27,896 nucleotides of DNA from NCBI GenBank assembly GCA_009774235.1, contig VSNJ01000042.1, positions 1 through 27,896 on the forward strand, in the 5' to 3' direction. Positions 1 to 7,690 of this stretch are shown in pieces (within the stretch, counting starts at the first letter, position 1; every line of letters starts with the position of its first letter). This stretch comes from Lachnospiraceae bacterium. GTDB taxonomy: Bacteria; Bacillota; Clostridia; Lachnospirales; Lachnospiraceae. A program made the translations under genes and the position numbers. The notes under the pieces are model-generated. The model was not told the origin of the DNA. It saw nothing but the letters and a program-made list of their open reading frames with translations, and did not search any database.

Positions 1-53
1 AAAATCTTCAGGAAAAACTTGATAAAATGACTGAAGGAATTATTGCACCATAA
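1..53 (+). CDS. C-terminal tail of an upstream gene (partial)
   Basis: The third forward frame is open from the window edge to a TAA at 51-53 and encodes about 16 residues, ending KLDKMTEGIIAP. The other two frames stop earlier. The composition (charged, helical) fits the end of a real protein, but nothing identifies the family. The following 113 bases to the chemoreceptor start hold no other gene. Confidence 0.35.
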   Translation, partial: NLQEKLDKMTEGIIAP

Positions 54-166
54 CCGTATAAGTACCAAAAGTGAAACCATATCAACACTACTTATATCTT
101 TATAACATAAAAATGTGCAGCTTTCCTTAATAAAGTTAAATGCCAGATATAAAAGGAGTAACCAGC

Positions 167-1753
167 ATGTTTAAAAATATTAGTTTAAAACACCGTTTAA
201 TTATACCAGTTGCCCTTCTGGGTATTGTAGCACTTTTATCAAATATTCTTTCCATTATTAATATACGGAATGTAAACTCCAGTGCTTCCAATATCGCTGA
301 TAATTATATGGATGGGCAAAGCAGATTGGCAGAAATATGCCAGTCTTACATGAATATACATAAAATGTCATTAAGCCACATTGTTGCTACAGATTATAAT
401 ACCATGATTACACTTGTGCAGCAGATTAAGGAAGAAGAAGCTTTGCTGGATGATATGCTGGCAGAATATAAATATTATGTAATGCCAGAAGACCAGAAAC
501 AATATGAATTACTTCTGTCAGATTATTCTTCTTTTAAACATTCACTGGTATTACTGGTTTGTGCCAGCGCAAGCCATAAGACACAATATGCCTGCCAGCT
601 TGCCAATACTGATGTTGCTTCATACGCAGATGCTATGGAAAAAGATATTGATGGATTAAATTCTTCTATTAATGGGCAAACAGCTGAAGCAAGAAAACAG
701 CTTTCAGCTGTATACTTTATATCACTGGTAGCAGGAATTAGTGCAGTTATTATCTGTATACTGCTGGTATTTGCTGTCTTTAAACTTATAAACAATTATG
801 TAATAATCCCTATTAAAAACATTTTAAAAACTATACAGGAAAGTTCTGGCCGCATTAACAATATGACTGGTGAAGTTTTAAAAAGAACAAGGGATTCTAA
901 AAAAAGTGCGGCTGGACTTTCCTCACTTTCTGGACAACTGTCAGCAACTATACAGAAAGTTGCAGGAAATGTGTCAGTAATTAATGAAAATACAGAAAGT
1001 GTAAGGTCTGATGTACACAGTATAGCAGAAGAATGTAATGCCATTACTGATTATACTACAGAAATGGATTTACGTGCAGATGCTATGCAGCAGTCTGCCA
1101 AAAACAGCGTAAAAATTACTGGTGCTAAAGCTGAAGAAATATTAAATTCACTTAATAATGCCATTGAACAAAGTAAAAGTGTAGACCAGATTAAAACCCT
1201 GACCAGTAAAATACTTGCTATCTCACAACAGACACGTCTTATTGCCATGAATGCTTCTGTAGAAGCAGCTAATGCCAGGAATGGAGGAAAAGGGGCCGCA
1301 GTTGTTGCCAGGGAGGTACGTGACCTTGCTAATTCCAGCCAGGAAACAGCTAACCAGATACAGACAATTAATGATATAGTCACTACAGCAGTATATAATC
1401 TCTCCGAAAATGCACAAAACCTGGTTGACTATATGAGCCAGTCTGTACTAACAGAATTCCAGGAATTTGTACAGTCCAGCAGCCAGTATAAAGAAGACGC
1501 TGCACATATCCGCCAGGTTATGGACGGATTTAACAGACAGACCAGACATCTGAAAAACTCTATGTCCGGCATTGCAGACTCTATTAGTACTATAACAAAA
1601 GCTATTGATGAAGGTGCTGCTGGTATAACAAGTGTTGCTGGCAATGCCAGTAACCTTGCAAGTGATATAGAAGATATTACACAACGTATGAAAACTAACC
1701 AGGAAGTAGTGGAAGGACTTGAAAAAGAAACAGTTGTATTTGACAACTTATAA
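167..1753 (+). CDS. Methyl-accepting chemotaxis protein with divergent signalling tip
   Basis: Membrane chemoreceptor of about 528 residues that should signal to CheA/CheW. TM1 lies near residues 11-33 and TM2 near 183-207. They flank a roughly 150-residue helical extracellular part of four-helix-bundle size. A weak HAMP-like stretch (YVIIPIKNI) and a long cytoplasmic coiled coil follow. The signalling tip near 349-392 is recognisable (QQTRLIAMNASVEAANA) but departs from the usual form: the common NLLALN is RLIAMN, EAARAGE is EAANARN, and GFAVVA is GAAVVA. I chose the ATG at 167 because AAAAGGAG ends 8 bases upstream; an in-frame ATG at 140 lacks such a site. The family is certain. Ligand and normal coupling to the array are not. 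Confidence 0.93.
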   Translation: MFKNISLKHRLIIPVALLGIVALLSNILSIINIRNVNSSASNIADNYMDGQSRLAEICQSYMNIHKMSLSHIVATDYNTMITLVQQIKEEEALLDDMLAEYKYYVMPEDQKQYELLLSDYSSFKHSLVLLVCASASHKTQYACQLANTDVASYADAMEKDIDGLNSSINGQTAEARKQLSAVYFISLVAGISAVIICILLVFAVFKLINNYVIIPIKNILKTIQESSGRINNMTGEVLKRTRDSKKSAAGLSSLSGQLSATIQKVAGNVSVINENTESVRSDVHSIAEECNAITDYTTEMDLRADAMQQSAKNSVKITGAKAEEILNSLNNAIEQSKSVDQIKTLTSKILAISQQTRLIAMNASVEAANARNGGKGAAVVAREVRDLANSSQETANQIQTINDIVTTAVYNLSENAQNLVDYMSQSVLTEFQEFVQSSSQYKEDAAHIRQVMDGFNRQTRHLKNSMSGIADSISTITKAIDEGAAGITSVAGNASNLASDIEDITQRMKTNQEVVEGLEKETVVFDNL

Positions 1754-1779
1754 CCATAATTATTTTAAATTATAAAAAA

Positions 1780-1835
1780 GGGCGGCCACATTAAATATAA
1801 CTATTATAGCTTTTATCTAATATGGCAGCCTTTTT
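1780..1835. terminator. Bidirectional intrinsic terminator
   Basis: Arms at 1781-1793 (GGCGGCCACATTA) and 1818-1830 pair over 13 bases with two mismatches. A T run follows at 1831-1835 and an A run precedes at 1774-1779, so the hairpin can end transcription from both convergent neighbours, the chemoreceptor (+) and the tautomerase operon (-). Confidence 0.72.
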
Positions 1836-1854
1836 AAAGAGTATATACAAAACC

Positions 1855-2199
1855 TTAAAAATTACTTCCGTTCCAGCCCCAGTTAAACACTTCTTCATAT
1901 TTCACATATATACGGTTCTCTGGTATTCCAAGCTCTTCATTAAGTATATTACATATAACTGATGTCATTTTATTATATGCACCACTACTTGCTGAACCAA
2001 ACACTTTAACTTCTACAAAAGCACTTTCACCATCTTTATTTCCCTGGAAATATAAATCATATTCATCTTCAAAGCCAACCATAAGCCAGTTTTCAGACTT
2101 TCCAGGAATTATTGTTATAGCTTCCCCAAGCTTTTTCTTAACAGCCTCCTTTTTATCATCTGACATTTTTACTGTTACTTTTGAATTAATAAATGGCAT
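1855..2199 (-). CDS. MIF-like tautomerase
   Basis: A 114-residue protein of the macrophage migration inhibitory factor branch of the tautomerase superfamily, which matches the family's usual length. These are small trimeric enzymes whose processed N-terminal proline is the catalytic base for keto-enol tautomerisation of phenylpyruvate-like substrates. Pro2 directly follows the initiator Met, and a lysine (K34, in IPGKSENW) sits where MIF has its active-site Lys. The C-terminus NWGWNGSNF closely matches the MIF C-terminal signature. The CxxC motif of mammalian MIF is absent. The gene begins one base after the Nudix stop, and its AAAGGAGG site lies inside the end of the Nudix gene, so the two are co-transcribed. 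The physiological substrate is unknown. Confidence 0.87.
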   Translation of the reverse strand: MPFINSKVTVKMSDDKKEAVKKKLGEAITIIPGKSENWLMVGFEDEYDLYFQGNKDGESAFVEVKVFGSASSGAYNKMTSVICNILNEELGIPENRIYVKYEEVFNWGWNGSNF

Positions 2200-2200
2200 A

Positions 2201-2704
2201 TTATTTTCCTCCTTTAAATGCTTGTTTTATGCTATTATAATGCAGAAATATCCCTTCTGCTGCAATTTCTTCTATTTTAGAAATATCAGTAATCATAAAT
2301 GCCTGCGCTTCACTTTGCTGCAGTATTATATCTTCTTCATTAAAATCCATTTCAAACTTGTAAACATCTACAAAATAATTATCACCAGGATTTTCACGGT
2401 GATAAGAGAAAAGAAAACCTCCATCAGCATCTTTTACATCCAGTCCTGTTTCTTCATGTATCTCACGTATAACCGCATCTACAGACTTCTCCCCTGCCTG
2501 CACAGCACCACCTGGTACCTCCCACCAGCCAGGAGCCCATGGTTTATCAAGTTTCCTTTGTGTCACCAGGTATCTGCCATCAGGACGCACAATAATACCA
2601 AGTACCGAAAGATGGTATTCCCCTTCCTTTAAACGCCAGTCATCACGCTCCATTGTACGCCCTGTACGCTTCTTATCTTTATCATATATGTCCCATAATT
2701 CCAA
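2201..2704 (-). CDS. Nudix hydrolase
   Basis: A 167-residue Nudix hydrolase that would cleave nucleoside-diphosphate-linked substrates using a divalent metal. The Nudix box is perfect: G66, E72, then R80-E81, E84-E85 and G87 (REIHEETGL). The N-terminus (ELWDIYDKDKKRTGR) resembles the Nudix group related to isopentenyl-diphosphate isomerase/YfcD, but the substrate cannot be deduced. Translation most likely begins at a TTG at 2704 (reverse strand): GGAGG lies 9 bases upstream, and no ATG is available nearby. It is the first gene of a two-gene operon with the MIF-like tautomerase. An 88-base gap separates it from the aldo/keto reductase upstream, and I see no terminator there, so read-through is possible. 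Confidence 0.9.
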   Translation of the reverse strand: MELWDIYDKDKKRTGRTMERDDWRLKEGEYHLSVLGIIVRPDGRYLVTQRKLDKPWAPGWWEVPGGAVQAGEKSVDAVIREIHEETGLDVKDADGGFLFSYHRENPGDNYFVDVYKFEMDFNEEDIILQQSEAQAFMITDISKIEEIAAEGIFLHYNSIKQAFKGGK

Positions 2705-2792
2705 TTATATTATCCTCCATTACCATCTTACTAGCAAAACGGCCCTGCATATTATTTCCTGTACATATAAATGTAACTTTAAATATTTATTA

Positions 2793-3770
2793 TTATCCTA
2801 CATGCCTTTCAAAAGGCACAAAACCAAGCACCTTGTCAATTTCATCTATAACATATTGTGAAAGCCTGGCTCCGCTTGCCATAATATTACCTTCAAGCTG
2901 TGAAGGTTTACTTGCGCCAGTAATTACACTGCTTACAATATCTTTTCTGAGAATCCATGCAAGTGCAAGTACAGGCATAGCCAGTCCAAGTCCTTCTGCA
3001 ATTTTACTTAGTGCTTCAACTTTATCAAGGTTCTCATCAGTAAGAAGATTGTTTATCTGTTTATCTGCCTGGTGTGTAGCCCTTGAACCTTCTGGAAGTG
3101 GTCTGCCTTTCTTATATTTACCCGTAAGAAGCCCTTGTGCAAGAGGTGAAAAAGGTGTAATTCCAATTCCATACTTTTCACAAATACCCATAATTTCATG
3201 TTCAATATATCTGTCTATCATATTATACTGTGGCTGTAATGACGTCATAGGATAAAGGTTATACTTTTCAATAATCCTTTGTGCTTCCTCAAGCCTTGCA
3301 CCACCCCATTCTTCACTTACACCATAGTATAAAATTTTACCTTTGGAAACAAGGTCACTTAATGCCCTTAAAGTTTCTTCCATAGGTGTAGTTTCATCAA
3401 ATCTGTGGCAGTAATATAAATCAATATAATCCATCTGCATATTCTGGAGTGTCCTGTCTATATTTTCAAAAATATGCTTTCTTGAAAGCCCCCACTCATT
3501 AGCACCACGCCCTGTAGGGAAAAATACTTTTGATGACACTACATAACTGCTTCTTGGATAATCCTTAAGAATCCTTCCAAGAAACCTCTCAGCTTCTCCC
3601 CCGCTGTATGCATCTGCACAGTCAAAGAAATTTACTCCTTTGTCATATGCAAGCCTTATTGTTTCCTCTGCAATACGTACCTTTTCACTTCCTGCAAGTT
3701 CCGTCATCCAGCTTCCTAGTGCAATTTCACTTACCTTTAAACCTGATTTTCCAACACTGCGGTATTCCAT
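2793..3770 (-). CDS. Aldo/keto reductase
   Basis: A 325-residue NADPH-dependent aldo/keto reductase with the (beta/alpha)8 barrel fold, predicted to be cytoplasmic. The catalytic tetrad is visible: D50 and Y55 (in DCADAYSGGEA), K81 (VSSKVFF) and H122 (YYCHRFD). The C-terminal cofactor motif SSVITGASKPSQLEGN is also intact. Sequence style (GWSRKHI-like and SLQPQYNMIDR segments) points to the Kv-beta/YghZ-like group, which reduces aldehydes and ketones of varied structure; the true substrate is not evident. The ATG at 3770 is preceded by GGAGGG at good spacing. The gene has its own promoter upstream and is insulated from ileS by a hairpin terminator. Confidence 0.94.
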   Translation of the reverse strand: MEYRSVGKSGLKVSEIALGSWMTELAGSEKVRIAEETIRLAYDKGVNFFDCADAYSGGEAERFLGRILKDYPRSSYVVSSKVFFPTGRGANEWGLSRKHIFENIDRTLQNMQMDYIDLYYCHRFDETTPMEETLRALSDLVSKGKILYYGVSEEWGGARLEEAQRIIEKYNLYPMTSLQPQYNMIDRYIEHEIMGICEKYGIGITPFSPLAQGLLTGKYKKGRPLPEGSRATHQADKQINNLLTDENLDKVEALSKIAEGLGLAMPVLALAWILRKDIVSSVITGASKPSQLEGNIMASGARLSQYVIDEIDKVLGFVPFERHVG

Positions 3771-3817
3771 ATACCCTCCATTCTGGGACTATCCAGTTCC
3801 TATATAATATAATCTAA

Positions 3818-3846
3818 ATTTTATCATATTGGTTTTATATCTTCAA
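3818..3846 (-). promoter_or_regulatory. Sigma-A-type promoter of the aldo/keto reductase
   Basis: On the reverse strand, TTGAAG (3841-3846) and TAAAAT (3818-3823) are separated by exactly 17 bases, about 50 bases upstream of the aldo/keto reductase start. The boxes are near consensus. Confidence 0.55.
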
Positions 3847-3863
3847 GGACAACTTTACATATA

Positions 3864-3903
3864 AACCTGGCTGGCAAAAATTGTGGTGCCAGCCAGGTTT
3901 TTT
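3864..3903 (-). terminator. Intrinsic terminator after ileS
   Basis: A perfect 13-bp stem, AACCTGGCTGGCA (3864-3876) with its complement at 3887-3899, closes a 10-base loop. It lies 25 bases past the ileS stop. On the reverse strand the T tract is short (TTTATAT); on the forward strand it is longer (3898-3903). It probably insulates ileS from the aldo/keto reductase. Confidence 0.7.
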
Positions 3904-3927
3904 AGCAGTTTATATATAGTTTATTTA

Positions 3928-6900
3928 TTAATTTATTATCCTTTGTACCAGAATCTTTACCTCTTTACCTTTTTCTGTTTCAATTTTAATTACATTTCCA
4001 GGCTCTGTAATTGTACCCGACCTGCCAAGTGTTTCTTTATAAATATATTCCGTCCATTGTAATGGGATATCACCTTCAAAGCCAAGCAGGACTGTATCTG
4101 TAATCCCACATCCAAGTTGCTTTCTCGCATCCTGGATATTTCTTACAATATCCCTTGCAAGCCCCTCTGCTTTTAATTCTTCTGTAAGTACCAGGTCTAA
4201 AGAAACCACAATACCATGGCTGCTTGCCACATGCTGCCCGTCTTTTGCCTGGTATGTCACAAGAATAATATCTGCATCAAAGCATTCACTAATATCATTT
4301 ACCTGTAAGACTACCTTATCATCTTCCATCTGGAACCTGCCGCTTTTAACTGCCTTAATAATCTCTGCTATCCTGTCAGAATATCTGTTACGTATCTCAT
4401 TAAAATCTGGAGCATATTTTATATCTGCAATATCTCTTGCATCATCAAGAACCTGTATATCTTTTACATTAAGTTCATCTGCAATAATATCCTTAAATTC
4501 CATAATTATATTATTCTTAGAACTATCTGGCAGTGCAACTCTTAGACTGCTTAAAGGCTGTCTGTTCTTTACCTTGTTTTTATTACGGATAGAACGTGCC
4601 AGATATATAACTTCTTGTACTAAAGCAACATTTGCAAGTAAATCCTTATCCTCAAATTTTTCAGGTATTTCAGGCCATTCTTCAAGATGTACAGAAAAAC
4701 CACCTGTCAGGACTTTATATATTTTCTCCGAGATAAGAGGTGCGGCTGGTGCAAACAGTTTAGACATACATACAAGTACATAATACATAGTCTGGTATGC
4801 ACTAAATTTATCTTCAGACATTCCACTGCTCCAGAAACGTCTTCTTGAACGTCTTATATACCAGTTAGTCAGCCCATCTGTCAAAGATACCATATATCCA
4901 ACATATTTATTTACCTGGTAAGAATCCATATTACTGGTAATTAACTGTTGTGTTTCATATAATTTAGCCAGTATCCACCTGTCCAGCTGGTTATCTGTCA
5001 CAGGTATTTCAAGTTTCTCTGGTTTAAAACCATCAATATTGGCATATGAAATATAAAAATTGCAGGCATTCCAGTAAGGAAGAACAATTTGCTGGCCTGC
5101 ATCTTTAATGCCAGATTCATCAAATAGCAAATCACCAATTAACATTGCATTAGTCTGGTATAAATAAAGCCTGAACGCATCTGTTCCATATTGCTTCATT
5201 AACTGCATAGGGTCTGTGTAATTTTTAGAAGACTTAGAAAGCTTTTTCCCATCTTTAGCCAGTATTGTGCCATGTACAATACAGTTCTGGAATGCAGGTT
5301 TATCAAATAATGCAACAGATAATACATGCAGGTAATAAAACCAGCATCGTATCTGCCCTGTATACTCTACTATAAAATCACTTGGGAAATGTGATTCAAA
5401 CCATTCTTTATTCTCAAATGGATAATGCTTCTGTGCAAATGGCACTGAACCACTTTCAAACCAGCAATCCAGGACTTCTGGGACACGGCGCATAGTTTTT
5501 CCACAACATCCACATTTAAAAGACACTTTATCCATATATTGCCTGTGAAGGTTTGAAAGACGTATGCCACTAACCTTATATATTTCATCAATGCTGCCTA
5601 ATACCTTGCGGCTGCCACACCCTTCACATTCCCATATTGGGACAGGGGTGCTCCAATACCTGTTCCTGGAAATATTCCAGTCCCTGGCATTGGCAAGCCA
5701 GTTACCAAAACGTCCATGTTTCACAGTTTCTGGAACCCAGTTGATATCTTCATTTAATGCAGCCATACGTTTTTTTATTTTTCCAATATCAAAATACCAT
5801 GCGTCCATAGCTTTGTATATTAATGGTCTTTTACAACGCCAGCAGTGTGGGTAATTGTGTGCAATAGTCCCATCTGCTACAACTTTCCCGTTATTATAAA
5901 GAAAACGTATAATTACAGGATTCATTTCAATTACATTTTTTTCATGTGCCGGGTCATAGAAATCTTTTATTTCCTCAGTAAAATGGCCTTTATCATCCAC
6001 TGGGTTTACTAAAGGGATATTATTATTTTTACATGTCCAGTAATCATCTTCACCAAATGCAGGCGCTGTATGGACTATGCCAGTACCTTCATCTGAACCT
6101 ACATACGCAGCCGGAACTACACGGAATGCTCCTTCAGCCTTCTTACCAGCAAAATATCCAAATAAAGGTTCATATGTTTTACCTAGTAAATCATATCCTT
6201 TACATTCTTTTAAAACCACAGGCTTTTCACCAAAAACTTTTTTATAATTACCCAGTGTATTTTTACAAGCTATATAAACAGACTCCCCTGCATCCACATA
6301 AGCATAATCAAGTTCCTCCCCCACAGCAAGGCATAAGTTAGAAGGCAATGTCCAAGGTGTAGTAGTCCATGCAAGAAAATAAACTTGTTTTCCATTAATT
6401 ATTTCTTCTGTTTTAAACCTGGCGATAACCCATCTGTCCTGTCTTAACCTTGTAGAATCAGACTCACGTGTATCAGAAATTGAAAGTGATGTTTCACAGT
6501 GCATACAATACGGGGTTACACGGTAATCCTTGTAAATATAACCTTTGTCATAACACTGTTTAAATGCCCACATAACACTTTCCATAAAATCCACATTCAT
6601 GGTTTTGTATGCCCCGTCATAATCTACCCAGCGTGCCATCTGTTCAACATACTCTTTCCATGATTTGTTATTATTAGAAACTATCTCAAAACATTTTTCA
6701 TTAAATTTATCAATGCCAAAACTCTTTTCAATCTCATTTTTATCATTTATACCTAATAAAATTTCAGCCTGGTTTTCAATAGGCAGTCCATGGCAGTCCC
6801 ATCCCCAGACCCTTGGTACACGGTATCCCCTCATAGTCCAGTATCTGGCAATCATATCCTTTATAAAAGACACAAGTACAGTACCATGGTGTGGTTTTCC

Positions 6901-7053
6901 AGTAGGAAATGGCGGTCCGTCATAAAATACTACTTCTTCACCTGTCCTTTCTTCTACAGATTTTTCAAAAACTCTTTCCTTTTTCCAGAAATCCAGTATT
7001 TCTTTCTGTATGAAAACTAAATCTGGCTTTCCTGGAAGTTCTTCATATTTCAT
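3928..7053 (-). CDS. ileS: Isoleucyl-tRNA synthetase, eukaryotic-like (IleS2) type, HHGT signature
   Basis: A 1041-residue class Ia aminoacyl-tRNA synthetase that charges tRNA-Ile and hydrolyses mischarged Val-tRNA-Ile. Length and the motifs FYDGPPFPTG and YWTMRGYRVPRVWGWDCHGL place it with the eukaryote-like IleS2 branch; there is no C-terminal zinc-finger domain as in the common bacterial type. The HIGH signature reads H55-H56-G57-T58, so the last His is Thr. The second signature is K604-L605-S606-K607-S608. The CP1 editing domain is present (TTPWTLPSN near 230; GTGIVHTAPAFGEDDY near 323-338). IleS2 enzymes are known for mupirocin tolerance; whether this one is tolerant is inference. A T-box riboswitch and strong promoter precede it. 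I cannot tell whether the genome has a second ileS. Confidence 0.97.
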   Translation of the reverse strand: MKYEELPGKPDLVFIQKEILDFWKKERVFEKSVEERTGEEVVFYDGPPFPTGKPHHGTVLVSFIKDMIARYWTMRGYRVPRVWGWDCHGLPIENQAEILLGINDKNEIEKSFGIDKFNEKCFEIVSNNNKSWKEYVEQMARWVDYDGAYKTMNVDFMESVMWAFKQCYDKGYIYKDYRVTPYCMHCETSLSISDTRESDSTRLRQDRWVIARFKTEEIINGKQVYFLAWTTTPWTLPSNLCLAVGEELDYAYVDAGESVYIACKNTLGNYKKVFGEKPVVLKECKGYDLLGKTYEPLFGYFAGKKAEGAFRVVPAAYVGSDEGTGIVHTAPAFGEDDYWTCKNNNIPLVNPVDDKGHFTEEIKDFYDPAHEKNVIEMNPVIIRFLYNNGKVVADGTIAHNYPHCWRCKRPLIYKAMDAWYFDIGKIKKRMAALNEDINWVPETVKHGRFGNWLANARDWNISRNRYWSTPVPIWECEGCGSRKVLGSIDEIYKVSGIRLSNLHRQYMDKVSFKCGCCGKTMRRVPEVLDCWFESGSVPFAQKHYPFENKEWFESHFPSDFIVEYTGQIRCWFYYLHVLSVALFDKPAFQNCIVHGTILAKDGKKLSKSSKNYTDPMQLMKQYGTDAFRLYLYQTNAMLIGDLLFDESGIKDAGQQIVLPYWNACNFYISYANIDGFKPEKLEIPVTDNQLDRWILAKLYETQQLITSNMDSYQVNKYVGYMVSLTDGLTNWYIRRSRRRFWSSGMSEDKFSAYQTMYYVLVCMSKLFAPAAPLISEKIYKVLTGGFSVHLEEWPEIPEKFEDKDLLANVALVQEVIYLARSIRNKNKVKNRQPLSSLRVALPDSSKNNIIMEFKDIIADELNVKDIQVLDDARDIADIKYAPDFNEIRNRYSDRIAEIIKAVKSGRFQMEDDKVVLQVNDISECFDADIILVTYQAKDGQHVASSHGIVVSLDLVLTEELKAEGLARDIVRNIQDARKQLGCGITDTVLLGFEGDIPLQWTEYIYKETLGRSGTITEPGNVIKIETEKGKEVKILVQRIIN

Positions 7054-7099
7054 TTATGAATCCTCCTTTTTTATTTTTGTGGATTGTTTCCATACAGAA

Positions 7100-7364
7100 T
7101 AAAAATAAAAGCCCTTATCCATTCTAGGATAAGAGCTTACGCTACTCATTTTTATACCACCTGTACGAACATACCAACATATGCTATCCATATAACGGCG
7201 GAATACCCGGCACAACTTACTCACTATCCAGTAACATTACTGGTATACTTGCTTTCAGCCTGCAACTCCAGAGTGATATTCGTATTTTACCTTCATTACC
7301 AGTTCTCATCATTCCTGGCTCTCTGTAAATTCCGTGTAAATACTACTGGCTCTTTCAACGTTTT
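7100..7364 (-). promoter_or_regulatory. T-box riboswitch (tRNA-Ile) controlling ileS
   Basis: Reading the reverse strand from about 7364 there is a Stem I with ACAGAGAGCC (7317-7326) and GATGAGAACTGG (7299-7310). The specifier region GAATATCACTCTGGAG follows, with codon ATC (Ile) at 7275-7277. The T-box sequence AGGTGGTAT is at 7154-7162, and its TGGT (7156-7159) can pair with the ACCA end of uncharged tRNA-Ile. It is followed by a terminator stem AGCTCTTATCC/GGATAAGGGCT (7110-7137) and a T-rich tail (7100-7109). The mechanism is known: uncharged tRNA stabilises the antiterminator and ileS is transcribed. The usual CCGCG after TGGTA is degenerate here, but every other part is in order. Confidence 0.92.
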
Positions 7365-7370
7365 TCCCAT

Positions 7371-7398
7371 TTTATAATACTAACACATTATTTGTCAA
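7371..7398 (-). promoter_or_regulatory. Promoter of the ileS T-box transcript
   Basis: A perfect -35 TTGACA (7393-7398) and -10 TATAAA (7371-7376) on the reverse strand are spaced by 16 bases. They lie just upstream of the T-box Stem I. Confidence 0.78.
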
Positions 7399-7440
7399 GA
7401 CAAAAATATATTTTGAGTTTCCCCATTTTTTAGTATACAA

Positions 7441-7690
7441 GTTATGTGGCTCTGGCAATTCCAAAATTTTACCGCCCAAAAGCCATGTTTGCAACATGGC
7501 TTTGCCGCATTCCGCTTGTATGGGATACGCAATGGTGCTTAAATCTGGTATTTCCAGATTTTATGCACTGTTGCGTTTCTAACGCAGCGCAAGCTTGCCC
7601 CTGGATGGAAAATATTTAACCAGGGCTTTAGAACCTGCGTTATATATCCACCTTTCTGCACAATATAACAATAACATAAAATTATGTTAT
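7441..7690. repeat. Intergenic region packed with short hairpins
   Basis: No credible gene lies between the amidohydrolase stop and the ileS promoter. The stretch holds at least six compact inverted repeats in a row. They are AAAGCCATGTT/AACATGGCTTT (7479-7503), GTAT/ATAC (7518-7528), AAATCTGG/CCAGATTT (7541-7561), TGCGTT/AACGCA (7572-7586), the palindrome GCAAGCTTGC (7589-7598) and CCCTGG/CCAGGG (7599-7625). A final one, ATAACATAA/TTATGTTAT (7671-7690), touches the amidohydrolase stop codon. One or two may end amidohydrolase transcription; the whole could be a repetitive element or a structured RNA. Confidence 0.5.

Noticed and set aside
131..158. Sigma-28 flagellar promoter before the first chemoreceptor (TAAAGTT ... 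GCCAGATA)
   Set aside because: The two boxes are separated by about 4 bases instead of the roughly 15 the sigma-28 consensus needs.
7479..7625. CRISPR array
   Set aside because: The repeats here are inverted and all different. No direct repeat with regular spacing occurs anywhere in the window.
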